49,682 nucleotides of DNA from JBHENW01 sp046261875 (GTDB lineage: Bacteria; Acidobacteriota; Thermoanaerobaculia; UBA5066; Gp7-AA6), in contig JBHENW010000159.1 of NCBI GenBank assembly GCA_046261875.1, positions 1 through 49,682 of the forward strand, written 5' to 3'. The translations under genes were made by a program, and so were the position numbers. Positions 25,106-33,341 of the stretch are shown here, one piece after another; position 1 is the stretch's first letter, and the number at the start of each line of letters is the position of its first letter. The notes under the pieces are model-generated. The model had not been told where the DNA came from, searched no databases, and saw only the letters and a program-made list of their open reading frames with translations.

Positions 25106-25573
25106 ATGCCCGGCACCGTTCGTCCGATACCCGAGGGGTATCACACGATCACGCCCTATCTCTCCGTCGACGGGGCGGCGGCGGCGATCGAGTTCTACAA
25201 GAACGCCTTCGGCGCGAAGGAGCTGTTCCGCATGGCGGGGGAAGGCGGGCGGGTGGGGCACGCGGAGCTCCAGATCGGCGACTCGCGCCTGATGCTGGCG
25301 GACGAGTACCCCGAGATGGGGTTCCGCGGCCCGAAGTTCCGCGGCGGGACCTCCGTCATGCTGCATCTCTACGTGGATGACGTGGACACCTGGTTCGCGC
25401 GGGCCGTCGCCGCGGGGGCGAGAGTCTCCCGGCCGGTCCGGGAAGAGTTCTACGGCGACCGGACGGGGTCTCTCGAGGATCCGTTCGGCCACAGCTGGAG
25501 CCTCGCGACGCACATCCGGGACGTTTCCGAAGAGGAGATGCAGAAGCACGCCGGAGCGTCCTCGAACCCGTAG
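25106..25573 (+). CDS. PhnB-like VOC family protein
   Basis: This 155-residue protein has the full family pattern: TITPYLSVDGAAAAIEFYKN, AFGAKELFRM, GHAELQIGDSRLMLADEYPE, HLYVDDVDTWFARAVAAGA and DRTGSLEDPFGHSWSLATH. Members of this glyoxalase, bleomycin-resistance and dioxygenase superfamily bind a metal or small ligand; PhnB itself has no proven reaction. GGGAGGATTC precedes the ATG. A truncated relative lies immediately upstream. Confidence 0.88.
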   Translation: MPGTVRPIPEGYHTITPYLSVDGAAAAIEFYKNAFGAKELFRMAGEGGRVGHAELQIGDSRLMLADEYPEMGFRGPKFRGGTSVMLHLYVDDVDTWFARAVAAGARVSRPVREEFYGDRTGSLEDPFGHSWSLATHIRDVSEEEMQKHAGASSNP

Positions 25574-25631
25574 CCGCCCGACGGCCGTTCGTCGCTCGTT
25601 CGGCGCGCGCCCCCGAGGTCGTGAGAACGGG

Positions 25632-26687
25632 CTAGCGCACGTCTTCCCAGCGCCCGCCGGCGGCGCTGGAGCGCCGCACGGTGTCGAGCACGCGCTGCTG
25701 CGCCAGGCCGTCGGCGAACGTCGCCGCCGGAGCGAGCGCGCTGCGGTCTCCCTCTACGAGGGCCGCGTGGAGGGCCCGAGCGAAATACACCGTCCCGGAT
25801 CCGAAGGGTCCTCCGGGCGAGTTTCCGGGAACCTGGAGGCTCTCGCCGGCCACCCGCCGAGTCCATTCCGCGCCCGGCGCGCACCACCAGAGGTCTTCCG
25901 CGGCCAGACGCATTCCCGCATGCGTGCCGTGGAACGTCATCGTCGTCTCCTCGTCTCGCGCCGCGACGACGCTGAAGACCATGTCGGCGAGCGCGTCTCC
26001 CTCCAGCCGCACGTGCGCCGCCGCGAAGTCGTCGGAAGTGACCCGGCGCATCCCCTCCCCCTCCGGCCGCTCGCGGATGAACGTATGCAGGAGCCCCTGC
26101 ACGGCGGTGATCTCTCCGGCGAAGTAGCGCAGCGCGTCCACGTAGTGCGAACCCGCGGCACCCCAGACCCCGCCCCCCTTCTCCGCGTCGCTCCACCACG
26201 TCCATGGGCGCGACGGGTCCGCGCGGGAAGGGCTCGCATAGCGCACCTCTACGTATCGCAGCGCGCCGAGCTCCCCGCGCATGGCCCGCGCCGCCCGCCA
26301 GGACGGCAGGAACCGCAGCTCGTGGTCGATCAGGGCGAGCTGCCCGGGCCGTCGCGCCGCCGCCGACGTCATCCATTCCGCTTCCTGGACGTTGCGGGCT
26401 GTGGGCTTCTCCGAAAGGACGTGCTTGCCGGCTTCGAGCGCGGCGAGCGCCATCTGGAGGTGCTCCGACGGCGGGGTCACGATCGAGACGAGGCCGAACT
26501 CCGGGGACGCCACGAGGTCCTTCCAGTCGTCGAAGGCCATGAGATCGTGCTCGGCCGCCACGCGGCGCGTCTTTTCCGGGTTGCTTCCGGCGATCGCGGT
26601 CACGTGGAGCCCCGCCGAACGGAAAGCGGGCACCTGGACGCGGGCGCCCCACCCCGTCCCGATGATTCCGACCCGGACTCTGGCCAT
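25632..26687 (-). CDS. Gfo/Idh/MocA family oxidoreductase
   Basis: This 351-residue NAD(P)-binding enzyme has VGIIGTGWGARVQVPAF at the N-terminus (Rossmann GxGxxxx loop), SIVTPPSEHLQMALAALEAG, and the catalytic HVLSEKPTA (Lys94). The C-terminal domain carries GGGVWGAAGSHYVDALRYFA, where His is a usual catalytic residue. It oxidises or reduces a sugar, inositol or related polyol; the substrate cannot be inferred. It starts 7 bp after the HAD hydrolase stop on the same strand, so the pair is likely an operon. Confidence 0.9.
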   Translation of the reverse strand: MARVRVGIIGTGWGARVQVPAFRSAGLHVTAIAGSNPEKTRRVAAEHDLMAFDDWKDLVASPEFGLVSIVTPPSEHLQMALAALEAGKHVLSEKPTARNVQEAEWMTSAAARRPGQLALIDHELRFLPSWRAARAMRGELGALRYVEVRYASPSRADPSRPWTWWSDAEKGGGVWGAAGSHYVDALRYFAGEITAVQGLLHTFIRERPEGEGMRRVTSDDFAAAHVRLEGDALADMVFSVVAARDEETTMTFHGTHAGMRLAAEDLWWCAPGAEWTRRVAGESLQVPGNSPGGPFGSGTVYFARALHAALVEGDRSALAPAATFADGLAQQRVLDTVRRSSAAGGRWEDVR

Positions 26688-26694
26688 TCGCTCC

Positions 26695-27363
26695 TCAGTC
26701 CCCCGTCAGCCAATTGGCCAGGCCGGCCAGGTCCCTGGTTTCGTGAAGCGGCGGCCCCTCGCGACCCGCCCGTTCCCCCTTCCGGTTGATCCAGGCGACG
26801 GGGATGCCGAGCTGCCGCGCCGGGACGACGTCGTGGAAGTCGCTCTGCGCCGCGTGCAACCAGCGCCGCCCTCCGATCCGTTCCTTCGCGGCGAGAAAAT
26901 GCGGGTGGGCGGGCTTGTAGGAGCGCACCTGCTCTGCCGTCACGAGCAGGTCGAAATGCACGGGGAAATGCTGCCGGGTCGCCTCGAGCAGCGCGTCATC
27001 CACGTTGGAGAGGATCCCGAGCGCGTGCCCGGCATCGGCCATTCGGAGCAGCGCCCCGTTCGTGTCCGGAAAGGGCGGCCAGGACGGGACGCTGGCCGCC
27101 AGGAACCCGGCCTCTTTCCGGGAGATGCGCCATCCCAGACCGGCGGCGGCCCGCATCGCGGTCTCCGTCAGGACCTCGCGGTAGCTGCGGTAGCCGGCGG
27201 CCTCGACCTGCGGCTCGATCTCCGCGTGGGCGGAGACCGCGTACCCTTCCGGTAGCTCGCGGCCCGCGGCGGCGGCCGCGTCCTCGAAGGCCCGGCGGAT
27301 TCCGGATTCCCAGTCGATGAGCGTCCCGTAGCAATCGAACGTGATGACGTCGAAAGGTTTCAC
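26695..27363 (-). CDS. HAD-superfamily hydrolase (haloacid dehalogenase type II-like)
   Basis: This 222-residue protein starts with GTG and ITFDCYGTLIDWESGIRRAF, which carries nucleophile Asp10 and the DxxGTL block of L-2-haloacid dehalogenase-type HADs. LGILSNVDDALLEATRQH (motif 2) and TAEQVRSYKPAHPHFLAAKE (motif 3 Lys) follow. Motif 4 reads LHAAQSDFHDVVPARQLGIP. The motif order suits 2-haloacid dehalogenases, but many such genes act on phosphates. It is the first gene of the pair with the oxidoreductase. Confidence 0.87.
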   Translation of the reverse strand: MKPFDVITFDCYGTLIDWESGIRRAFEDAAAAAGRELPEGYAVSAHAEIEPQVEAAGYRSYREVLTETAMRAAAGLGWRISRKEAGFLAASVPSWPPFPDTNGALLRMADAGHALGILSNVDDALLEATRQHFPVHFDLLVTAEQVRSYKPAHPHFLAAKERIGGRRWLHAAQSDFHDVVPARQLGIPVAWINRKGERAGREGPPLHETRDLAGLANWLTGD

Positions 27364-27465
27364 GGGCCTCGTGGACCCGTCGCTGCGGAGAGGAGCAACT
27401 CCTGCACGGACCGCAATCTACACGACGCGCATGAGGGCCTCTGGACGGGTTTAAATGTACGGACC

Positions 27466-27807
27466 GTGATCAATGGAGGCGGGGGAGAGTCGGGGTCCGC
27501 CCCGCGCGCCGTCCTCCGCGCGGCTGGCGGCTATGTCGGACGCGGGCGCCGATTTGCCCTTCTGCGCTGCGTCTGCCTCGTGACCGGCGAAGATTTTCTC
27601 GAGCTCGCGGAGCGCGGCGAAGCGGGCGAGCCGCACGTGGACCTGCTCGACTGTCTGGCGTGCGGTTACGCGCACGACGCCGTGTCGGTCGAATCGGCCC
27701 TCGCCTCCGAGCTGATCGACCGTGAGGAGTTCGAGTTCCTCTGCTCCCCGCTCGATCTCGCTCTCGAAACGGTCGGCAACGACACCCTCCGCGTGAAGCG
27801 GTCGTAG
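27466..27807 (+). CDS. Hypothetical protein, weakly supported
   Basis: This frame of 113 residues starts with GTG 27466. Its second half (EDFLELAERGEAGEPHVDLL, DCLACGYAHDAVSVESALAS) has a protein-like balance of acidic and hydrophobic residues. The first 30 residues look like non-coding GC-rich sequence. The opposite strand also has an open frame, with a more basic, shadow-like composition. There is no recognisable domain or ribosome site. It sits between a divergent HAD gene and the metallophosphoesterase gene. Confidence 0.3.
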   Translation: MINGGGGESGSAPRAVLRAAGGYVGRGRRFALLRCVCLVTGEDFLELAERGEAGEPHVDLLDCLACGYAHDAVSVESALASELIDREEFEFLCSPLDLALETVGNDTLRVKRS

Positions 27808-27865
27808 GGGGCCTCCCGCGTTTGCTGCCGCACGTTCCGGCACGGGGGATGCTAAAGACCGGGGC

Positions 27866-28801
27866 ATGTCCCTGCGTCTGCGCCGCCGGCCGCCCCCGCC
27901 CGAGTTCGCCGGGGAGGCTGCTCTCCGGAGCGGGCGGTTCGCCGTAGTCAGCGACTTCCAGCGAACTTCCCCCGCGGAGCTGTGGCGGGAACGCAACCGG
28001 GATGAGCGTCGTCTCATCGTCGGGCAGATCGCCCGGGAGTCCCCCGACTTCCTCATCGTGCTCGGGGATCTCGTCTTCAGCGGTTCCTCTCCCGCCCACT
28101 GGGCGGAGTTCGACGTGTTGACGGCTCCGCTCCGGGAAGCCGGGATTCCGATCCTTCCGGTCCTGGGGAACCACGAGTACTGGATGTCACCCGGTCGGGC
28201 GCTGCCCGCGTTCTTCGCGCGCTTCCCGCACCTCGCCGGCCGGCACTGGTACTCCGTCGCTTACGGCGGACTGGGGCTGCTCTTTCTGGACTCCAACCGG
28301 AGATGGCTGGCTGCGGCAAGGTGGGAAGAGCAGCTCGCGTGGTACCGGGCCGAGCTCGCGCGGCTCGACGCGGACCACGGCGTCCGCGGCGCGCTCGTCC
28401 TGCTCCACCATCCCCCGTACACCAACAGCACCGTGACGTCGGATGAGCGACACGTGCAGCGATATTTCGTCCCCGCCTTCGCGGCCGCCGCGAAGACCCT
28501 CGCGATGTTCTCGGGGCACGTGCACAGCTACGAGCGGTTCGAGCGGAGCGGGAAGACTTTCTGCGTCACGGGCGGGGGAGGCGGGCCCCGCGTCCGGCTC
28601 GCGACGGGCGTTCGCCGCCGTCATAAGGACGACCGATTCGCCGGCCCGCCCGTGCGCCTCTTCCATTACCTGCTCGTCGAGCTCTCCCCGAACGGGCTTG
28701 CGATCGAAGCCCGCGGACTTCCGAAGCGCGGGAAGGCGTTCGAGGTCATGGAGCGGTTCCTCCTGCCGTGGCCCGACGCGGCGGCGGCCGGCACGGGATG
28801 A
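27866..28801 (+). CDS. Metallophosphoesterase family protein
   Basis: This 311-residue calcineurin-like enzyme has FAVVSDFQR (Asp30), IVLGDLVFSG (Asp68), VLGNHEYW (Asn102, His103, Glu104), LVLLHHPPYTNS and FSGHVHSYERFE, which together make the two-metal site. The His usual two residues after the first Asp is Gln32, a known but less common variant. Such enzymes cleave phosphomonoesters or diesters. No signal peptide is visible. The stop overlaps the start of the GDPD gene as ATGA, so translation of the two is coupled. Confidence 0.9.
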   Translation: MSLRLRRRPPPPEFAGEAALRSGRFAVVSDFQRTSPAELWRERNRDERRLIVGQIARESPDFLIVLGDLVFSGSSPAHWAEFDVLTAPLREAGIPILPVLGNHEYWMSPGRALPAFFARFPHLAGRHWYSVAYGGLGLLFLDSNRRWLAAARWEEQLAWYRAELARLDADHGVRGALVLLHHPPYTNSTVTSDERHVQRYFVPAFAAAAKTLAMFSGHVHSYERFERSGKTFCVTGGGGGPRVRLATGVRRRHKDDRFAGPPVRLFHYLLVELSPNGLAIEARGLPKRGKAFEVMERFLLPWPDAAAAGTG

Positions 28802-29805
28802 CGCAGCTCGGCTTCGGCGGGCCGCGCCGGCTCGCGATGGAGCTCCTCGGTTGGGCGGGGGCGCCGCGGGTCTCCCGCGCCGGCAAGGCCGGGGAGGTGT
28901 GCGTCATCGGCCACCGGGGCGCGCCGTGCCAGGCGCCCGAGAACACGATCGCATCCTTCGAGGAGGCGCTGCGGCAGGGCGCCGACGCCATCGAAGCCGA
29001 CATCTGCGTCACACGGGACCGCGAGTTTCTCCTCTGGCACGACGCGAACCCCGACGAGAAGCTCTCGCTCGCGCGTCAGTCCGGCGCGGAAAAACTTCTC
29101 GTCGTCCCGGACGTTCCGGACGCGGGATCCCCCTGGCGCAAGCCCGTCCGCGAGCTCGATCTCGCCGCCATGCGCGCGCACTACGGCTACCTGCCGCGCG
29201 AGGGTTCGGAAAAGAGCGAGCGCCGCCTTCCGTTCGACCTCCTGCGCGATCTGTTCCGCTGGTCGGCGAAGGCGCACGGCCTCCGGCGGGTCTACCTGGA
29301 CATCAAGCTCGCGGAGGACCAGGTCGAGGAGGCGCGGCTTCTTTTCGAGAAGGTTCGGGAGCACCTCCGCGGCGGGCCGCGCGACCGCGGCCCTTCCTTC
29401 CATCTCATGAGCATCCATCGCGAGATCGTCCTGGCCCTGCTCGAGGCCGTGCGCCGGGAGCCGCGCGGGCGGATCGCCGTGTATGCGGATTTCGAGCGTC
29501 CCGGGGTCCTCCATTTCGCCCCACGGATCGGAGCCCGCTGCATCGGCATGGGCCGCCGCGGCCGTTTTCAGCCCAGTTACCGAAGTGAAATCGCGCGGGT
29601 GATCGCGGCCTGCCGCGCGGGGAAGCTGACGTCCGTCGTCGCCTGGACCATCAACGACGAGAAGAAGCTGCGCGCGCTGCTCCGGATGGGGGCGCCGGCG
29701 ATCATGACCGACGAGATCGAGCGCCTCCGGCGGCTGGCCCGGCGCCGCGCCCCGACAGGGAAAACCGAGCGATCGGCCGCCAGGCGCGCGGCGGCCCGCC
29801 GGTGA
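28798..29805 (+). CDS. Glycerophosphodiester phosphodiesterase family protein
   Basis: This 335-residue TIM-barrel enzyme has VIGHRGAPCQAPENTIASFE (His39, Arg40), AIEADICVTRD (Glu66, Asp68) and LLWHDANPDE (His81), the GDPD catalytic set. GKLTSVVAWTINDEKKLRAL near the end is the typical last strand. It hydrolyses glycerophosphodiesters to glycerol-3-phosphate and an alcohol. The start ATG 28798 overlaps the preceding stop. The last 35 codons, a basic tail, overlap the convergent LigT-like gene by 104 bp. Confidence 0.9.
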   Translation: MTQLGFGGPRRLAMELLGWAGAPRVSRAGKAGEVCVIGHRGAPCQAPENTIASFEEALRQGADAIEADICVTRDREFLLWHDANPDEKLSLARQSGAEKLLVVPDVPDAGSPWRKPVRELDLAAMRAHYGYLPREGSEKSERRLPFDLLRDLFRWSAKAHGLRRVYLDIKLAEDQVEEARLLFEKVREHLRGGPRDRGPSFHLMSIHREIVLALLEAVRREPRGRIAVYADFERPGVLHFAPRIGARCIGMGRRGRFQPSYRSEIARVIAACRAGKLTSVVAWTINDEKKLRALLRMGAPAIMTDEIERLRRLARRRAPTGKTERSAARRAAARR

Positions 29806-30274
29806 AGACGAGCTCGAGGGCGGCCGCCCGAAAGCGCATCGGGACGTAATCCAGAAGACCCCGCGCTCTCCGATCTCTCTCCGCGGCGCCGACCTTCCCG
29901 TACACGACGCTCACGTGGGGCCGGAAAAGATCCTGTCCCGTCACGCGAAAGAAACGGCGCGCCGCCCGCCGCGCCCGCCGCAGGGCGGGGGAGAGACGCG
30001 CTTCGAAAGACACGCAGCGAAAGTAGCCGGGCTCGTGCGCGACGCCGACCAGGTCGATCGCGAACGGCGTGATCCGCGCTGCGAGCCTCGCGCTCTTCGC
30101 AATCGAGTCCTCGACGTCTCCCGGGACGTTCCCGAGGAGGGTGAGGTGCGGGCGAAAGCGCGGCGTGGCGAGACGGTGGCTCGCGCGTTGGATGATCTCC
30201 GCGAGGACCCTGCTTGCCGCGGGATCCGGAATCAGCCAGAGGGATCGAGGCGTCGAACCGACGTTCTCCTCCAT
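29702..30274 (-). CDS. 2'-5' RNA ligase (LigT/CPD-like) family protein
   Basis: This 190-residue protein has two HxT/S motifs, FRPHLTLLGNVPGDVED and LFRPHVSVVYGKVG, the active site of the 2H phosphoesterase superfamily. Members hydrolyse 2',3'-cyclic phosphates or 2'-5' bonds in RNA fragments. The start is ATG 30274; a TTG two codons earlier is also possible. Its C-terminal Arg/Gly-rich tail overlaps the GDPD gene on the other strand. A sigma70-like promoter for the divergent gene begins exactly at its start codon. Confidence 0.85.
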   Translation of the reverse strand: MEENVGSTPRSLWLIPDPAASRVLAEIIQRASHRLATPRFRPHLTLLGNVPGDVEDSIAKSARLAARITPFAIDLVGVAHEPGYFRCVSFEARLSPALRRARRAARRFFRVTGQDLFRPHVSVVYGKVGAAERDRRARGLLDYVPMRFRAAALELVFTGGPPRAWRPIARFSLSGRGAGPAAGGARSRRS

Positions 30275-30302
30275 TGCCAAGATCCCTTCAACCGTGTATC
30301 AT
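30274..30302 (+). promoter_or_regulatory. Predicted sigma70-type promoter
   Basis: TTGCCA (30274-30279), a 17-bp spacer and TATCAT (30297-30302) match the sigma70 consensus at five of six bases each. It points toward the hypothetical gene at 30454, giving a leader of about 145 nt. The first base overlaps the ATG of the divergent LigT gene. Confidence 0.5.
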
Positions 30303-30453
30303 CTGTCATCCAAGCCACTTACGCCGCCTCCCAGCCCCTCCCGCCGGAACCCCTGGCTCCGTTTCGACCCCTTCCCCTCCCGGCGACCGCTCAGGCGGCG
30401 GCAGCGCAGGCATTTCTCGTGAGGGAGAAGTTTCCATTCTGACGGAGGTGGGA

Positions 30454-30816
30454 ATGTCCGAACCCGAGATCAAAGAGCCCGGGCGGGAGCCCTGGCTGCA
30501 GGATGGCCGCTACATCCGCGACGCCGACCGCAACATCCTCGTCCGGGCGAAGTCTCCGGCCGACGCACGCCGCATCGTCGCCGCGATCAACGCGGTCCAG
30601 GGGATCCCGACCGAGGCCCTCGAGAGCTGGAACGTCCAGGTGCTCTCGGATCCCGGCCTCGACCCGGGCTTCGACGTCGAGTTCGACTTCGACGACGTGC
30701 TGCCCGTGACGGCCGTCATGCCGCCGGAGGCGCGGGTCTTCGAGCGGCGCGCGGGCGAGAGGCGGCAGGGGGATCGCCGCCAGGCCCAGGCCGAGTTCCG
30801 CTCGAATACCGGATAG
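30454..30816 (+). CDS. Hypothetical acidic protein
   Basis: This 120-residue cytoplasmic protein has ACGGAGGTGGGA before its ATG. It reads as a small domain with RYIRDADRNILVRAKSPADA and RRIVAAINAVQGIPTEALES, then the acidic DPGFDVEFDFDDVLPV and a basic, Gln/Arg-rich tail (FERRAGERRQGDRRQAQAEF). The block NILVRAKSPADARRIVAAIN resembles short phage or regulatory ABA-type folds, but no family can be assigned. It is monocistronic and is followed by a long hairpin. Confidence 0.75.
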   Translation: MSEPEIKEPGREPWLQDGRYIRDADRNILVRAKSPADARRIVAAINAVQGIPTEALESWNVQVLSDPGLDPGFDVEFDFDDVLPVTAVMPPEARVFERRAGERRQGDRRQAQAEFRSNTG

Positions 30817-30823
30817 GCCCCGT

Positions 30824-30876
30824 CGCGGCGCAAGGAGTCTCGGCGAAGTAACCGAGCGGAGGAGCCTTGCGCCGCG
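30824..30876. terminator. Long nested hairpin between convergent genes
   Basis: CGCGGCGCAAGG (30824-30835) pairs perfectly with 30865-30876 over 12 bp. Inside it, CTCGG (30839-30843) pairs with CCGAG (30852-30856). It lies between the stops of the genes ending at 30816 (plus) and 30939 (minus). There is no T tract on either side, so it may be a transcription barrier or an extragenic palindrome rather than a standard intrinsic terminator. The next 60 bp are purine-rich with repeated GACG and GGAGC words. Confidence 0.5.
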
Positions 30877-30938
30877 GGAGGCGGAGCGCCCGCGAGACGA
30901 AGCCGAGCCAGCGGAGCCGACGTGTAGCGAGAGCGACG

Positions 30939-31547
30939 TTATTTACGGGTGTATTCGATCTCCATCATCTTGAAGGGCTTCCCGTCAGGGCCGGCGGTCC
31001 ACATCTCGAAGGTGTGCTTGTTGTTGTCGACGATCTTCACGACCTGCTTGACGTTCATTTCCTTGCCGGTCATGGGGTCGTCCATCTTGCTCGTGAACGT
31101 CATGCCCTTGCCGGATGCATCCGCCGAGCCCGTCGAGTACATGATGGACGTGCCCATCGAGTCCATCCAGGTCCCGACGTACTTCTTCTTGACGTTGTCG
31201 TAACCCGTGTAGCCGAGTCCTTCGAAAGGCTGGTCCATCCAGCTGCCGGTGAAGCGCTGCTCGATGAAGCGATTCCCCATGGTCCAGCGGTTCTCGGAGG
31301 TGCCGGTGGAGGTCTGCGGAGCCGCGCCGGGTTGCATCCAGCCCGTCACATTCGTGTTCCAGCTCCCGACCATCGGCTCGAGAGCCTTGTGGGGCTCGCC
31401 GGGAGTGCTGAGTTTGGCCCACATCTCCGTCATGGCCTTCTCGTCCATCGGCTGCTGGCCGGCCGCCTTCTTCGTCTTCTCGTCCGCGCCCGCCGATCCC
31501 GCCACCAGGACCAGCGTGAGCGCCACAACCAGAGTCCTCGTCCTCAT
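30939..31547 (-). CDS. DUF1579 family exported protein
   Basis: This 202-residue protein starts at ATG 31547, with AAAGGAG before it, and has a Sec signal (TLVVALTLVLVAGSAGA). The DUF1579 barrel follows: HKALEPMVGSWNTNVTGWMQ, TSENRWTMGNRFIEQRFTGS, GLGYTGYDNVKKKYVGTWMD and KQVVKIVDNNKHTFEMWTAG. The family is predicted to be lipocalin-like with unknown ligand. Its second half is rich in Met and Lys, unlike its GC-rich neighbours. The gene runs divergently from the TonB receptor relic. Confidence 0.88.
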   Translation of the reverse strand: MRTRTLVVALTLVLVAGSAGADEKTKKAAGQQPMDEKAMTEMWAKLSTPGEPHKALEPMVGSWNTNVTGWMQPGAAPQTSTGTSENRWTMGNRFIEQRFTGSWMDQPFEGLGYTGYDNVKKKYVGTWMDSMGTSIMYSTGSADASGKGMTFTSKMDDPMTGKEMNVKQVVKIVDNNKHTFEMWTAGPDGKPFKMMEIEYTRK

Positions 31548-31683
31548 CCTCTTTCTCCTTTCGATGCGCATGAAACCGGATTCGGAAGCGGGGGGATTCT
31601 ATCGTCCGGGCCGCCCGGGCCGTCCCTCGCGCCTTGACCCTCCCGAAACAACTTCCATAGGCTAGACGCGAACAATCCTCTCG

Positions 31684-31726
31684 GATCGGTCGCTTTTTGG
31701 AAAAGGGCTCGCGCCCGATCTTTTTT
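31684..31726 (+). terminator. Terminator-like hairpin with T6 in a leader
   Basis: GATCGG (31684-31689) can pair with CCGATC (31715-31720), which is followed at once by six T (31721-31726). A competing inner hairpin, GGGC to GCCC (31705-31716), shares two bases with the outer stem. The structure is oriented to stop plus-strand transcription 22 bp before the TonB receptor start, where there is no upstream plus-strand gene. A weak promoter (TTGACC near 31634) could feed it. This layout fits a transcription attenuator. Confidence 0.45.
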
Positions 31727-31747
31727 CATTGCTGGAGAGGTCGCGCC

Positions 31748-32355
31748 ATGACGTCGTCCCGCATTCCGGCTGCGCTTCGTCTCGCCAGCTTGGTCCTTCT
31801 CGCCGTCGCCGCGGCGCTGCCCGCACCCGCGCAGACGGTGACCGGTACCCTCCAGGGCACCGTGTGCGACAGCGTCCGGGGGCGCTTCCCGGCGTTTCCA
31901 TCTCCGTGCGGGGGGCCGAGACGGGACTGAGCGCGATTTCGTCACGAACGAGCGCGGTTCCTACAACGCGACGTTCCTCCCGATCGGGGCGTATCGCGTG
32001 ACGGGCTCTCTGCCCGGGTTCGGCTCCGTCGTGAAAGACGGCGTCGAGATACAGCTCAACAACACGACCGTCGTGGATTTCACTCTCGACCCGCGCGCGA
32101 CGGCGGAGGTCCGGGTGACCGCCGAACGCCGCGGATCAACACGGTCAACGGAGAGATCAAGGAGTCGCTGACGGCCGAGGCGATCCAGGCCAAGGCGACG
32201 ATCAACCCGGGGAGCTTCCTGTCCCTGGCCGAGGTCTTCGCCGGGTTCCAGGAGAACCCGACGGCAGCGCAGAACAACCCGACCGCGTCTACCGGATCGT
32301 CCATCAACTTCAACGGCACGGGCACCCGCGGCGCCACCTTCCAGACATTTGGGGG
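31748..32355 (+). pseudogene. TonB-dependent receptor N-terminal relic
   Basis: ATG 31748 encodes a signal peptide and TVTGTLQGTV. In a second frame come VSISVRGAETG, then after another shift RDFVTNERGSYNATFLPIGA, YRVTGSLPGFGSVVKDGVEI and QLNNTTVVDFTLDPRATAEV. After a further shift near 32130 comes INTVNGEIKESLTAEAIQAK, INPGSFLSLAEVFAGF and TGSSINFNGTGTRGATFQTF. This is the carboxypeptidase-regulatory-like domain plus plug of an Acidobacteriota-type TonB receptor (outer-membrane uptake of glycans or peptides). At least three frame changes occur in 600 bp, and the barrel is absent. The relic then runs into an unrelated hydrolase at about 32355. Confidence 0.8.
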
Positions 32356-32734
32356 GCGGGACGCGGGTCGTCATCGGGGGCAAGTCGCTCGGCGGGCGCA
32401 TCGCGACCATGATCGCCGACGAGGCCGGAGCGCTCGGGGTGTGTGCCTCGGCTATCCCTTCCATCCTCCCGCGCGCCCCGACCAACTGCGGACGGCGCAC
32501 CTGGAAACGCTGCGAACGCCAGCGCTGATCGTGCAGGGGACACGCGATCCGTTCGGCACGCGCGAGGACGTTCAGGAATACCGCCTCTCCGAGCGCGTTC
32601 GTATCTTCTGGATCGAGGGAGGGGACCATTCCTGGAAACCGCCGGCGCGATCGGACAGGACCGAAGCCGAGAGTTTCGCGGAGGGAAGGCGAGCGGTCCG
32701 GGCCTTCGCGGCGAATCCAACCGCCCCGAAATAG
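32356..32734 (+). pseudogene. Tex30/KANL3-like alpha/beta hydrolase C-terminal relic
   Basis: From about 32356 the sequence reads RVVIGGKSLGGRIATMIADE, with the nucleophile Ser in GKSLGG. After a one-base loss near 32430 it continues VCLGYPFHPPARPDQLRTAH, LRTPALIVQGTRDPFGTRED (Asp) and IWIEGGDHSWKP (His) to the stop at 32734. This is the second half of a small dienelactone-hydrolase-like enzyme. Its N-terminal 70 or so residues are missing, replaced by the TonB receptor remnant. One added G in GGTGTGTGC would restore the reading frame of this half, but not its lost start. Confidence 0.75.
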
Positions 32735-32746
32735 CGTAAAATAAGT

Positions 32747-33298
<552 letters not shown>

Positions 33299-33341
33299 TC
33301 CCGGAGGCGCCCGCCTCGGCTGCGCCGGGTAGGATCTCGGC

